From: Shinella daejeonensis | Lineage (GTDB): Bacteria > Pseudomonadota > Alphaproteobacteria > Rhizobiales > Rhizobiaceae | Assembly: GCF_024281235.1 (NCBI RefSeq) | Contig: NZ_JAHWXY010000005.1 | Coordinates: 62,001 to 126,000 of the forward strand | Direction: 5' to 3' | DNA: 64,000 nucleotides | Shown: positions 42,705 to 51,724 of the stretch, piece by piece | How positions within the stretch are numbered: the first letter of the stretch is position 1 | Layout: each line of letters opens with the position of its first letter | Program-made: the position numbers and the translations under genes | Notes under the pieces: model-generated | Told to the model about the DNA's origin: nothing | Seen by the model: the letters and a program-made list of their open reading frames with translations, nothing else | The model's database searches: none

Positions 42705-43709
42705 TCAAAGACTTTCCGCCGTGACGGTGATGAAGCGGATCGGGCTTGCCGATATTTCCATCGTGACGAGCCCGAGACGATGCAGCATCAGGTCGACGGA
42801 GCGCCGCGCCTGCGCTTCGGGCGCCTGATCGAGGACGACGGACATGACGCCTTCACGCAGCGCCGCGGCGCTGCGCTCCGTCAACTCATGGCCGACGAAG
42901 AAGACGTCGCGGCCCCGTGGATGATGGCGCAACACGGAGGCAAGCGCCGAATTGGCGCCTCCGGCGTTATAGAGACCGACGAGATCGGGCCAGGTCCGGA
43001 GCGCAGTCGTCAGCCTATCCGCACAGGCGACCGCCTCGTCCTGTCCGAAAAGCGCTGCGGTGAAGCGCAGATCGGCGCGCGGATATTCGGCGAGATAATC
43101 GGAAAAGCCCCGCACCCGGTCGCGCTGGACCTGATAGATCTGGCTGTGGCAGAGCACGACGACCGTTCCGCCACGCGGCTGCATGCGCGACAGGAACAGC
43201 GCGGCGCTGCGCCCTGCGGCATAATTGTCGATCCCGACGTAATCGGCCGCGATACCACCCGTGCGCGTGACGATCTGCACGATCGGAATGCCGGCCGCTC
43301 CCACCGCCTGCAAGGCGGTGCGGATTGCGGGATGGTCCGGAGCCGCCACAATCAGGCCGGCCCGCCGCGTTCCCGGATCGGCGATCCGGCGGGCGATGGA
43401 GAGCGGATCGAGTTCGTCGAGAAAGACGCGTTGCAGCACCACTGTTGCGTCCAGCGATGCCCCGATGCGCTTGAAAGCCTGCGAAAGGCGGTCGAAGAAC
43501 GTCGTTTCCGGCCGCACCAGCAGGACATCGATCCGCAGAATGCCGCGATGCCGCTCCGGCAGGCGCTTCGGATAATCGAGCGCGCGGGCGGCGGCCACCA
43601 CTTTTTCCACTAGCGCGGGCCGCACGCCGCCACGGCCGTTCAGCACACGCTCCACCGTCGCGGTGCCGACACCGGCAAGGCGCGCAATATTCTGGAAGGT
43701 CGGTTTCAG
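42705..43709 (-). CDS. LacI-family regulator with a probable CTG start
   Basis: 334 residues if read from CTG at 43709 (GGGGGAA about 4 nt upstream). From there the protein begins KPTFQNIARLAGVGTATVER, a complete LacI helix-turn-helix, then VLNGRGGVRP. The first ordinary start codon, GTG 43655, would cut off the HTH and is unlikely to be the true start. No ATG, GTG or TTG is in frame upstream of 43709 as far as I read. The effector domain covers about residues 60-330. It diverges from the sugar importer and probably controls it. The 158 nt to the hydroxylase gene hold the direct repeat GATCAAA. Confidence 0.8.
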   Translation of the reverse strand: MKPTFQNIARLAGVGTATVERVLNGRGGVRPALVEKVVAAARALDYPKRLPERHRGILRIDVLLVRPETTFFDRLSQAFKRIGASLDATVVLQRVFLDELDPLSIARRIADPGTRRAGLIVAAPDHPAIRTALQAVGAAGIPIVQIVTRTGGIAADYVGIDNYAAGRSAALFLSRMQPRGGTVVVLCHSQIYQVQRDRVRGFSDYLAEYPRADLRFTAALFGQDEAVACADRLTTALRTWPDLVGLYNAGGANSALASVLRHHPRGRDVFFVGHELTERSAAALREGVMSVVLDQAPEAQARRSVDLMLHRLGLVTMEISASPIRFITVTAESL

Positions 43710-43852
43710 GCGTTCCCCCGTCTTTCTGGCGGAGGGAACACTACTCCACTGCGCAGAGGGCGCAAGAGCAGCCGGCGGCCGGTTTACGCTCGGCCACGCC
43801 GCGGCGCTTCGGTCCGGTGGATACGGCGTCGGCTTACTCTTGTAAATATGAC

Positions 43853-43866
43853 AATACAGTTGTATT
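43853..43866. promoter_or_regulatory. Palindrome AATACA-GT-TGTATT, candidate operator
   Basis: Perfect 6-bp arms with a 2-nt spacer, 96 nt upstream of the binding-protein start and 144 nt from the start of the divergent LacI gene. Its length and place suit a LacI operator, though it lacks the usual central CG. Confidence 0.5.
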
Positions 43867-43961
43867 CAGTCTTGCGGGCTTGACGACCGGTCCATCCGGT
43901 GAAGTCCGTATTTCATTCCAGCAGGCGGGCGTTCCGCCTGTGCTTGCCAAGGGAGGTAGCC

Positions 43962-44906
43962 ATGAAGAAAATCGCCACATTGCTGGCTTGCGCCGCTTTC
44001 GCCCTGCCGGTTGCGGCCTGGGCCCAGGATGCCGCCGGTACGACGAAGAAGGACAGCTATCGGTTCGTGATCGTACCGAAGGTCGTCCATCCGTGGTTCG
44101 ACAAGGTGAACGAGGGCGCGCAGCAGGCCGCCACCGCGCTCAAGGCCCAGACCGGCGCATCGGTCGAAGTCATCTATTCCGCCCCGCAGACGGCCGACGT
44201 CGTGCAGCAGAACCAGATCATCGACAGCGCGCTGGCCACCCAGCCCGACGGTCTGGCGATCGACCTTCTCGACCCGTCCGGAAACCAGGCGTCGCTTGAG
44301 GAAGCCCAGTCGCAGAACGTGCCGCTGGTGCTCTTCGATTCGGTTCCGCCGGAGGGCATGCAGATCACCCATATCGGCTCCGACTTCTGCGAGCAGGCCA
44401 AGATCGCCTCCCGCCGCCTCGTCGAGATCCTGAACGGTGAAGGCGAAGTCGCCATCATGATGGGCGTTCCGACGGCTCCCAACCACTCGATCCGCGCCGA
44501 ATGCCACCGCCAGGTCTTCGCCGAGCATCCCGGCATCAAGGTCGTCGCCGAAGGCATCGACAACGACAGCATCGAGATCGCCCAGCAGCAGGCGGCAGCC
44601 ATCATGCAGGCCAATCCGAACCTCAAGGGCTGGGTCGCTTCCGACGCCGCCGGCCCGATCGGCATCGGCCAGGCCATCGTCGAAGCCGGCAAGCAGGATC
44701 AGGTCACGCTCGTCGGCCTCGACAACCTTCCGGAAATGATCGAGATGATCCGCAACGGCGTCGCCGACAGCTCCTCGGCCTCGCAGCCGGAATTGCAGGG
44801 CTACTGGTCCGTCATGATGCTCTGGGCGCAGGCGACCGGCGCGCCGGTTCCCGGCTATGTCGATACCGGAAACGCCTTCCTGACCAAGGACAACATCGGC
44901 GACTGA
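43962..44906 (+). CDS. ABC sugar-binding protein (CUT2)
   Basis: 314 residues, RbsB-like. Sec signal KKIATLLACAAFALPVAAWA; mature part opens VIVPKVVHPWFDKVNEGAQQ, with LAIDLLDPSGNQ and a hinge at VASDAAGPIGIGQAI. ATG 43962 after GGGAGGTAGCC. First gene of an importer-kinase operon. Ligand not known; the downstream dihydroxyacetone-type kinase suggests a small ketose or its polyol. Confidence 0.88.
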   Translation: MKKIATLLACAAFALPVAAWAQDAAGTTKKDSYRFVIVPKVVHPWFDKVNEGAQQAATALKAQTGASVEVIYSAPQTADVVQQNQIIDSALATQPDGLAIDLLDPSGNQASLEEAQSQNVPLVLFDSVPPEGMQITHIGSDFCEQAKIASRRLVEILNGEGEVAIMMGVPTAPNHSIRAECHRQVFAEHPGIKVVAEGIDNDSIEIAQQQAAAIMQANPNLKGWVASDAAGPIGIGQAIVEAGKQDQVTLVGLDNLPEMIEMIRNGVADSSSASQPELQGYWSVMMLWAQATGAPVPGYVDTGNAFLTKDNIGD

Positions 44907-44983
44907 ACCGGCATAACCGGCTTGTCGCGGGGCGCGGGAATTTTCCGCGCCCCTTTCCCTTCACCCAGTCGAAGGTGCAGAAC

Positions 44984-46483
44984 ATGGCCTATCTTGAAAC
45001 CCATGGCCTCGGCCGGGACTTCCCCGGCGTGACGGCGCTCGACGGCGTCGATCTGAAGATCGAGCTTGGCCGCACGCACATCCTCGCCGGCGAAAATGGC
45101 GCGGGCAAGTCGACCCTCGTCAAGATCCTGACCGGGACGGATCAGGCGTCGCGCGGCAGGGTATTGGTCGACGGACGCGATCCGGCCGAAGATCCCACGC
45201 TTTACAAAAACATCGCCTATGTGCCGCAGGAGCTCAATCTCTTCCCGCAGATGAGTGTCGCGGAAAATCTCTTCATGCCCTTCAGCCGCACGGGCCACGG
45301 CGGCGCGCTCGTCGATCGCAAGGCGCTCGTGGAGGAGGCGCGCACCTATCTCGATCGCTTCGGCATCGAGGCGGATCCGCGCGCCCTCGTCGCGCATATC
45401 TCCGTTTCGGACCAGCAGCTGCTGCAAATCGCCCGGGCATGCACCAATGCCGAGATGAAGGTGCTGATCCTGGACGAGCCGACGTCCTCGCTGACGCGGG
45501 TCGAGGTCGAGCGCGTCTTCAAGGTGATCCGCGCCCTGCTCGACCGCGACCACGCCATCGTCTTCATCAGCCACAAGATGGAGGAAGTCTTCGAGATCGG
45601 GGACGACTACACCGTTCTGCGCAACGGCGAGAAGGTCGACAGCGGCCGCATCGCGGACATTACGGAGGCCGACCTCATCCGCGCCATGTCGGGCCGCGAT
45701 CTCTCCTTCGAAGAGCATTTTCGTCCCGAAACGACCGTCGGCGAGGCGATCATGGAAGTGCGCGGCCTGACCGGCGCCCGCTTCGAGGATATCAGCTTCG
45801 ACCTTCGCAAGGGCGAGATCCTCGGCTTTGCCGGTCTCGTCGGCGCGGGGCGTTCGGAGGTGATGCAGACCATCTTCGGCTTCCAGAAGGCCAAGGCCGG
45901 CTCGGTGACCGTCGCCGGCAAACCCTGGGCTCTCAACGATACGTCCCGTTCGGTCGCCGGCGGCATGCTCTATCTGTCGGAGGAGCGCAAGCACCACGGC
46001 ATCTTCCCGCTCCTGTCGCTGCGCGAGAACATCGGCATTTCGCTGCTTTCGCTCACCACCGGCCCGCTCGGCATCAGCGACCGGAAAGAACGCGGCGCCG
46101 TTCAGGAGATCATCGACGCCTACGGCATCCGCACCGCCGGCATGGGCAAACGCATCGCCGAACTTTCGGGCGGCAACCAGCAGAAGGCGATCATCGGCCG
46201 CGCCATGGCGACACGGCCGCGCGTCCTGATCTTCGACGAGCCGACCAAGGGCATAGACATCCGCACCAAGACGGAAATCTATCGCATCATGAAACGGCTG
46301 GCCGAGGAAGGCGTCGGCGTCATCCTCGTCTCGTCCGAACTCAACGAATTGAAGAAATGCGCCAGCCGCATCATCACGATGCACAACGGCCGCATCACCG
46401 GCGATTTCGCCGCGACCGACACCAATAACGAAACCCTCGTAGGCGCCATCTTTGGAACGGAGGCGAAAGCCGATGAAAACTGA
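44984..46483 (+). CDS. ABC sugar importer ATPase, two domains
   Basis: 499 residues, RbsA/XylG-like. Domain 1 has Walker A GENGAGKST and Walker B KVLILDEPTSS with a poor signature (HISVSDQQ); domain 2 has a degenerate Walker A (GLVGAGRSE), canonical signature ELSGGNQQK and Walker B VLIFDEPTKG, as usual for this class. ATG 44984 after AAGGTG. Overlaps the permease by 11 bp. Confidence 0.92.
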   Translation: MAYLETHGLGRDFPGVTALDGVDLKIELGRTHILAGENGAGKSTLVKILTGTDQASRGRVLVDGRDPAEDPTLYKNIAYVPQELNLFPQMSVAENLFMPFSRTGHGGALVDRKALVEEARTYLDRFGIEADPRALVAHISVSDQQLLQIARACTNAEMKVLILDEPTSSLTRVEVERVFKVIRALLDRDHAIVFISHKMEEVFEIGDDYTVLRNGEKVDSGRIADITEADLIRAMSGRDLSFEEHFRPETTVGEAIMEVRGLTGARFEDISFDLRKGEILGFAGLVGAGRSEVMQTIFGFQKAKAGSVTVAGKPWALNDTSRSVAGGMLYLSEERKHHGIFPLLSLRENIGISLLSLTTGPLGISDRKERGAVQEIIDAYGIRTAGMGKRIAELSGGNQQKAIIGRAMATRPRVLIFDEPTKGIDIRTKTEIYRIMKRLAEEGVGVILVSSELNELKKCASRIITMHNGRITGDFAATDTNNETLVGAIFGTEAKADEN

Positions 46484-47438
46484 GCCCCTGTCGATCCTTG
46501 TGCGCAATCCGCTTGCCGGCGTCTTCGTCGCGCTTACGGTGATCTTCGCGCTTTCCGCGCTTCTGTCGCCCTATTTTCTCACGCCCTATAACCTGTCCGT
46601 CATCGCCCGGGGCCTTGCCTTCGTCGGGCTGATCACCATCGCGCAATCGATGCTGATGGTGCTCGGCGAACTCGATCTGTCGCTCGGCGTCATCGGCGGG
46701 CTGTGCGGCGTCATTTCGGGCATCCTGATGGTCAAGCTGGGCATAGAGCCCTATTCGGCCATGCTTCTGGCGGTCCTTCTGGGAGCCTGCCTCGGGCTGT
46801 TCAACGGCCTGCTCGTTACGACGCTCCGGCTGCATTCTCTGGTCCTTACGATCGGCACGGCCGGCATTTTCGGCGGCGCCAATCTGGTGCTGACCCGCGG
46901 CGTTGCCATCACCGGCATCCCGAAGGAAGTGCAGTTCCTCGGGCGCGGAGACGTTCTCGGCGTGCCCGTACCGTTCCTGATCATGCTTGCGGCCCTGGCC
47001 GTGGCGACCTTCGTCATGGTGAAGACGCCGTTCGGCCGCTACATGTACGCCATCGGCAACAATCAGGCCGGCGCCCGCATGCTCGGCATCCGCGTGGATC
47101 GCATCCGCCTGCTGGTTTTCGTCGCGGCCGGCGCGATTGCCGGGCTCGCCGGCGTCCTGATGGTGGCCCGCCTCGGAACCGCGCAGCCCTCCATCGGCGA
47201 CACCTGGGTGCTCGCGCCCATCGCCGCCTCGGTCATCGGCGGCGTGGCGACCACCGGCGGCGTCGGCAGCCCGATCGGCGCCATCTTCGGCGCCGGCATC
47301 ATCGCCGTCATCGAGAACATCATCGTGCTGTTCGGCGTCTCGCCCTATTGGCAGGGCATCGTTTCCGGTGCGATCGTCGTTCTCGCTATTTCCTTCGATG
47401 CGATTTCGCGCCGCTATCTCCGCCGCGAAAACGGCTGA
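46473..47438 (+). CDS. ABC sugar importer permease
   Basis: 321 residues, RbsC-like, about ten hydrophobic segments. Family blocks MVLGELDLSLGVIGGLCG and SVIGGVATTGGVGSPIGAIFG. ATG 46473 with GGAGGCGAAAGCC inside the ATPase end. Forms the channel of the importer. Confidence 0.91.
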   Translation: MKTEPLSILVRNPLAGVFVALTVIFALSALLSPYFLTPYNLSVIARGLAFVGLITIAQSMLMVLGELDLSLGVIGGLCGVISGILMVKLGIEPYSAMLLAVLLGACLGLFNGLLVTTLRLHSLVLTIGTAGIFGGANLVLTRGVAITGIPKEVQFLGRGDVLGVPVPFLIMLAALAVATFVMVKTPFGRYMYAIGNNQAGARMLGIRVDRIRLLVFVAAGAIAGLAGVLMVARLGTAQPSIGDTWVLAPIAASVIGGVATTGGVGSPIGAIFGAGIIAVIENIIVLFGVSPYWQGIVSGAIVVLAISFDAISRRYLRRENG

Positions 47439-47472
47439 TCGCCGCCGCCAGACTCAAGACGAGAGACAGATC

Positions 47473-49239
47473 ATGAATGAACAAGTCAAAACCAAGAAGC
47501 TGATCAACGATCCCGAAAATATCATCGCCGAGATGATCGAAGGCATGATCGGCGCGCATCCCGACATGCTGCGCGTGGAAGGCGAAACCGGCAGGGCGGT
47601 CGTGGCGGTCGAGGGTCCTCGCGACGGCAAGGTGGGGATCGTCATCGGCGGCGGTTCCGGCCACGAACCGGCCTTCGCCGGCTATGTCGGGCGCGGGCTC
47701 GCGGATGCGGCCGCGGTCGGCAACGTCTTCGCCTCGCCCTCTCCCGCCCATATCGCCGAAGCCGCGCGGGCGGCCGACGGCGGGGTCGGCGTGCTGATGC
47801 TCTACGGCAATTATACCGGCGACGTCCTGAATTTCACGATGGCGGCGGAGGATCTGGCGCAGGACGGCATGGCGGTACGGCATGTCGCAGTCGCCGACGA
47901 CGTGGCGTCCGCCCCCCTCGAGCGGCGCTTTGAGCGACGCGGCATCGCCGGCGATTTCTTCGTCTTCAAGGCGGCCGGCGCAGCGGCCGATCTCGGCGAA
48001 CCGCTGGACCGCGTCGAGGCGCTGGCGCGGGCGGCCAATGACGCGACCCGCTCCATCGGTGTCGCGCTCAGCCCCTGCTCCCTGCCGCAAACCGGCAAGC
48101 CGAACTTCACCATCGGCGACGAGGACATGGAAATCGGCATGGGCCTCCACGGCGAGCCCGGCATCCGCCGGCAGAAGCTCGCTCCGGCCGATACGGTGAC
48201 GGACGAACTGATGGACGCGCTCCTCAGGGAACTCGACCTTGCCGCCGGCAGCCGTGTCGCCGTTCTCGTGAACGGCCTCGGCGCGACCTCGCAGATCGAA
48301 CTCTATCTGGTCTTCCGCCGCGTCAAGCAGCGCCTCGATGCGCTCGGCGTGGCGATCCACGCCTCCTGGGTCGGCGAATATGCGACCTCGCTGGAAATGG
48401 CCGGCGCCTCGGTCACGCTGATGAAGCTCGACGATACGCTCCAGGCGCTGCTCGACCATCCCTGCCGGACGCCGGCGCTCGTCGTCGGCGCCTTCGAGAA
48501 GACCGATGGCGGCGGCGCGCGCAGCCGCAAGACCGAACGCGTCTCCGATAGCCGCGATACCGTGCAGGACAAGCCGCGCATCCTCGTGACCGAAGGCGAC
48601 ATCACGCCCGCCGTCTTCAAGGCGATGATGGACAACGTCGGCGAACAGATCATCGCGGAGAAGAACTGGCTGTCGGAGCTCGACGGCGTGATCGGCGACG
48701 GCGACCACGGCGTAACGATGGAAATCGGCTGGAAGGCCGTGCGCAAGGCGCTCGACGACGCCCAGGACGACGAGACGATCGAAGGCCTTTGCAAACGCAT
48801 GGCCAAGGCCTTCCTCGACGCGGTCGGCGCATCTTCCGGCCCGCTTTACGCCACCGCCTTCCTGCGGGCGGGAACGGCCGTCAGCCACCGGCTGAACCTC
48901 GACGGCGCAGGCATGGCGGAATGGCTCGCAGCCGCCTGCCAGGGCATTCGCGACCGGGGCCGGGCCGAGCCGGGCGACAAGACGATGATCGATGCCTGGG
49001 TGCCGGCGGTGGAGGCGGCGCAGGCCGCCGCGGCGGCCGGCGGCTCTTCCCTTTCGGTGCTCGTTGCGGCCCGCGACGGCAGCGAGGCCGGCATGAAGGC
49101 GACGGCCGCCATGGAATCGCGCCGCGGCCGCTCGGCCAAGCTTGGAGAACGCTCGGTCGGTCATATCGATCCCGGCGCCGCATCGACCTTCGTCACGCTG
49201 CGCGCCATGGAAGACGCCCTGCGCCGGGCGCTCGCCTGA
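47473..49239 (+). CDS. DhaK-DhaL fusion kinase, dihydroxyacetone kinase family
   Basis: 588 residues. The N-terminal DhaK half has His64 in GGGSGHEPAFAG and His226 in GMGLHGEPG, the acid-base and substrate-linking His of the family. The DhaL half from about residue 375 holds the metal-binding loop GDGDHGVTME. The fused form is ATP-dependent as in Citrobacter DHA kinase. Family members also phosphorylate erythrulose and other four-carbon ketoses. Lying behind a sugar importer, it traps the imported compound. ATG 47473 with GAGAGACAG. Confidence 0.88.
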   Translation: MNEQVKTKKLINDPENIIAEMIEGMIGAHPDMLRVEGETGRAVVAVEGPRDGKVGIVIGGGSGHEPAFAGYVGRGLADAAAVGNVFASPSPAHIAEAARAADGGVGVLMLYGNYTGDVLNFTMAAEDLAQDGMAVRHVAVADDVASAPLERRFERRGIAGDFFVFKAAGAAADLGEPLDRVEALARAANDATRSIGVALSPCSLPQTGKPNFTIGDEDMEIGMGLHGEPGIRRQKLAPADTVTDELMDALLRELDLAAGSRVAVLVNGLGATSQIELYLVFRRVKQRLDALGVAIHASWVGEYATSLEMAGASVTLMKLDDTLQALLDHPCRTPALVVGAFEKTDGGGARSRKTERVSDSRDTVQDKPRILVTEGDITPAVFKAMMDNVGEQIIAEKNWLSELDGVIGDGDHGVTMEIGWKAVRKALDDAQDDETIEGLCKRMAKAFLDAVGASSGPLYATAFLRAGTAVSHRLNLDGAGMAEWLAAACQGIRDRGRAEPGDKTMIDAWVPAVEAAQAAAAAGGSSLSVLVAARDGSEAGMKATAAMESRRGRSAKLGERSVGHIDPGAASTFVTLRAMEDALRRALA

Positions 49240-49266
49240 TCTCCGGCGGCGTCGCCGCCGCACCTT

Positions 49267-50223
49267 CTACCGGGGGCCCTGGAGCAGGGCCCTCGCCACG
49301 CCCTCGTTGGTCACCAGCCGATTGACATAGCCGGCCCGCAGGATCGCCCGGATGATCGGGATTTTCTGGATCCCGCCGGAAACGAGAACCGAAACGGGCT
49401 TGAGCTTCAGCTTGTCCGGCGGCAGCGCGATAATGGAATCGTTCAGGAAATGGTCGATCGGCTGTCCTCGCGCGTCGAGGAAGCAGCCCATGAACTCGCC
49501 GACCGCGCCCTGCTTCAGCACCGCATCGAGATTGTCCTTGACCACCCGGATCTGCGTCAGGGAGGTGTCGTGGGCGAGCGGCCCGCAGGACACGATGCCG
49601 ACATCCGCGATCTCCGTACGCGCCAGCACATCGGTCAGTTCGTCGTTCAGCAGCAGCGCATTCCGGCTTTCCGGATTGGCGCAGTAGATCGGCGCCGTCA
49701 GATAGTGGCATTCCGCGCCGATCGCCCGGGCGAAGGCGGTGGCGACCTCGAAGGTGTTGGTGGCCGATCCGCTCGTGACCCCGCCCGTCAGTCCGACGAT
49801 CCAGCCTTCCGGCTTCAGGCGGGCCCGCAGGCTGCGGACGGCGAAGCTCAGCGTTCGGCCCGAGCCGATGCCGATGCCGGTATCGCGGCCTTCGATGAAC
49901 CCGCTCGCCAGCAGCCCCGCCGCCTCTCCGATCACCCGTTTCTGCTCGATATAATTGTCGAGATCCGGCACGACGACCGCCTCGGCGAGGCCGTAGCGCG
50001 CCGAGACCTTCTCTGCCAATTCGATGCAATCCGAAAGGGGCAGGCTGACCGTCACCTGCACATGGCCGGATTCACGCACCTGACCGATGATCTTGTTGAC
50101 CTTCAGCCGGGTGATGTTCATCCGCCGGGCGATTTCCTGCTGGGTCTGATCGCCGATGAAGTAAAGCCACGCGACGCGCGAGCGCTCCAGCTCTTCAGCG
50201 GAAAGGTCCCAATCCTTGCTCAT
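49267..50223 (-). CDS. SorC/DeoR-type sugar-responsive regulator
   Basis: 318 residues. HTH near residues 18-45 (DQTQQEIARRMNITRLKVNKII) then a sugar-phosphate isomerase-like effector domain with GIGIGSGRTLSFAVRSLR. EryD of the rhizobial erythritol locus is of this class. Convergent with the kinase gene (27 nt apart), so the operon may have two regulators, LacI and SorC. ATG 50223 is used; ribosome site weak. Confidence 0.85.
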   Translation of the reverse strand: MSKDWDLSAEELERSRVAWLYFIGDQTQQEIARRMNITRLKVNKIIGQVRESGHVQVTVSLPLSDCIELAEKVSARYGLAEAVVVPDLDNYIEQKRVIGEAAGLLASGFIEGRDTGIGIGSGRTLSFAVRSLRARLKPEGWIVGLTGGVTSGSATNTFEVATAFARAIGAECHYLTAPIYCANPESRNALLLNDELTDVLARTEIADVGIVSCGPLAHDTSLTQIRVVKDNLDAVLKQGAVGEFMGCFLDARGQPIDHFLNDSIIALPPDKLKLKPVSVLVSGGIQKIPIIRAILRAGYVNRLVTNEGVARALLQGPR

Positions 50224-50344
50224 GCGCTCGCCGTGTTCCCTGTTTTTCTTCTGCCCGCACTCTCTTGCAGAAGATGCGGGCAAAGGTCAAAGCGCGCCGC
50301 CCGCCTTTACCGGCTTTTCCAACGGATGGCGGCAGTTCGGCACA

Positions 50345-51049
50345 TTAGCGCGAATCGGGGAAACGGCGAAGATAACGAATGCCCAGCAGGAAGATCAGCA
50401 GCGCGGCGGCGATGAAGACGCCGCCGGCAAGCGATTTGTAAAGCACGATGGCCGCAATCCCGCCCGCCAGGAACGCCAGGATGGTCGTGACATGGAGAAG
50501 CAGACGCTGCTGCGTCGCGGTCCGCATCGTGTCATCGGGACAACGCCACAAGGTGGCGAGGCCGACGCCGATGTCCGTGGCGATGCCCGAGACATGGGTC
50601 GTGCGCACCCGGCTTTCGGAAATCCGCGTGGAGGCGGCATTCTGGATGCCCATGGCGAAGCTGAGCAAGCCGACGATCAGGACACCCTTGTGGACCGGCG
50701 GATGGGAAAGATCCACAACGCCGACCAACAGCAGGAGCGCCGCTTCCGCCAGCAGGGTCAGCGCATAGATGTTGCCCAGATGGTTGTCCCTGCCGATCCG
50801 GATGAAGAGCGTGGCAACAAAGGCGCCGAGGATGAACAGCCCGACGATGGACAAAAGCACCAGCGCCACGACCAGCTGCCCGAGAGAGATATGATCGGAA
50901 ATGAGCGAGACGTTGCCCGTCATATTGGCGGAGAAATAGCCGAAGGCGAAATAACCGGCGCCGTTTACGCCCCCCGCCACGAAGGACAGGATGGCCGCAA
51001 GCAACAAATCGATGCGGATGGAACGCCCCGCGCCTTCTTGGATCAGCAT
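50345..51049 (-). CDS. DUF1275 (YoaK) membrane protein
   Basis: 234 residues with about six helices. Begins SIRIDLLLAAILSFVAGGVNGAG and has TANMTGN-like FSANMTGNVSLI, and GIQNAASTRISESRVRTTHVSG, which are family signatures. Function unknown. It follows SorC upstream by 121 nt on the same strand, no sign of coupling. Confidence 0.87.
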   Translation of the reverse strand: MLIQEGAGRSIRIDLLLAAILSFVAGGVNGAGYFAFGYFSANMTGNVSLISDHISLGQLVVALVLLSIVGLFILGAFVATLFIRIGRDNHLGNIYALTLLAEAALLLLVGVVDLSHPPVHKGVLIVGLLSFAMGIQNAASTRISESRVRTTHVSGIATDIGVGLATLWRCPDDTMRTATQQRLLLHVTTILAFLAGGIAAIVLYKSLAGGVFIAAALLIFLLGIRYLRRFPDSR

Positions 51050-51123
51050 TTCAATGGATTCGCTTCAGGAAAAATCCAGTCAAGCCGATGCGCGACGCGA
51101 AGGCAAGGGCGTGCCGCACAACG

Positions 51124-51171
51124 CCGGCACGAAATGACGCTGCCGTCGAGCGGCGAGCGTCATTTCGCCGG
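51124..51171. terminator. Long hairpin after the small lipoprotein gene
   Basis: CCGG, a 2-nt bulge, CGAAATGACGCT, GCCG, 5-nt loop, CGGC, 1-nt bulge, AGCGTCATTTCG, CCGG: about 20 paired bases. Between the lipoprotein stop (51178) and the DUF1275 start (51049). No T-run on the minus strand, so it may act as RNA structure or as a protein site. Confidence 0.5.
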
Positions 51172-51177
51172 ATACGG

Positions 51178-51507
51178 TCAGCGGCCCTGAATGACCCGGA
51201 TGAAACGCGGACTGCGCTTGCGGAAATCGTCGTGGGTAATGCGGCCGTTGGCGATACCGTTGAAGGCGCGCTGGCAATAGATGCGCGCGACGTCGCGCCG
51301 CGGGCTGACATTCATGATCTTGGCCATCTGCGCCTTGCGTGCCGGCGTGGCGCGGCGCGCGCCCTGGTAGCATTGATTGACGCCATCGCGCTTGGCCGCC
51401 GGGCTTCCCCGGACGATTTCACGGGCCTGATTGTAGCGCGCTTCGGTCATGCAACCGGTCAGGAACACGGCCGCCGAAACGAGGGCGATGACTGGATATA
51501 GGCGCAT
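51178..51507 (-). CDS. Small lipoprotein
   Basis: 109 residues. Signal RLYPVIALVSAAVFLTGC with lipobox LTGC at about residues 16-19. The mature part MTEARYNQAREIVRGS is basic, with two Cys (NQCYQGAR, IYCQRAF) that could form a disulfide. ATG 51507 has AGGAGG 6 nt upstream, made by the codons of the upstream ATG 51522. Family not recognised; similar small proteins are seen in rhizobia. Confidence 0.78.
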   Translation of the reverse strand: MRLYPVIALVSAAVFLTGCMTEARYNQAREIVRGSPAAKRDGVNQCYQGARRATPARKAQMAKIMNVSPRRDVARIYCQRAFNGIANGRITHDDFRKRSPRFIRVIQGR

Positions 51508-51724
51508 GCGTTTCCTCCTCATGATCGTCCAGAGGGAAATAATTATCCGCTCCGGAATGATTGGCAAGTCCGGGAAATGGCCGTCTCGCCCGCTCTGGCA
51601 AGGGTGCAGGCGGACATTTATCGGGAAACGACGCGAACACATTGGAGCCGGCGCGCGAATTTGCTATGGATACTGGAAGGATCCGGCCGAAAGAGCCCGC
51701 TGGAGCCGCTGGGAGGAGAATTGA

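Noticed and set aside
42691-42709. FNR box near the end of the LacI gene (TTGAT and ATCAA)
   Set aside because: The half-sites are 8 nt apart where FNR-type sites need 4; it is better described as a direct repeat of GATCAAA.
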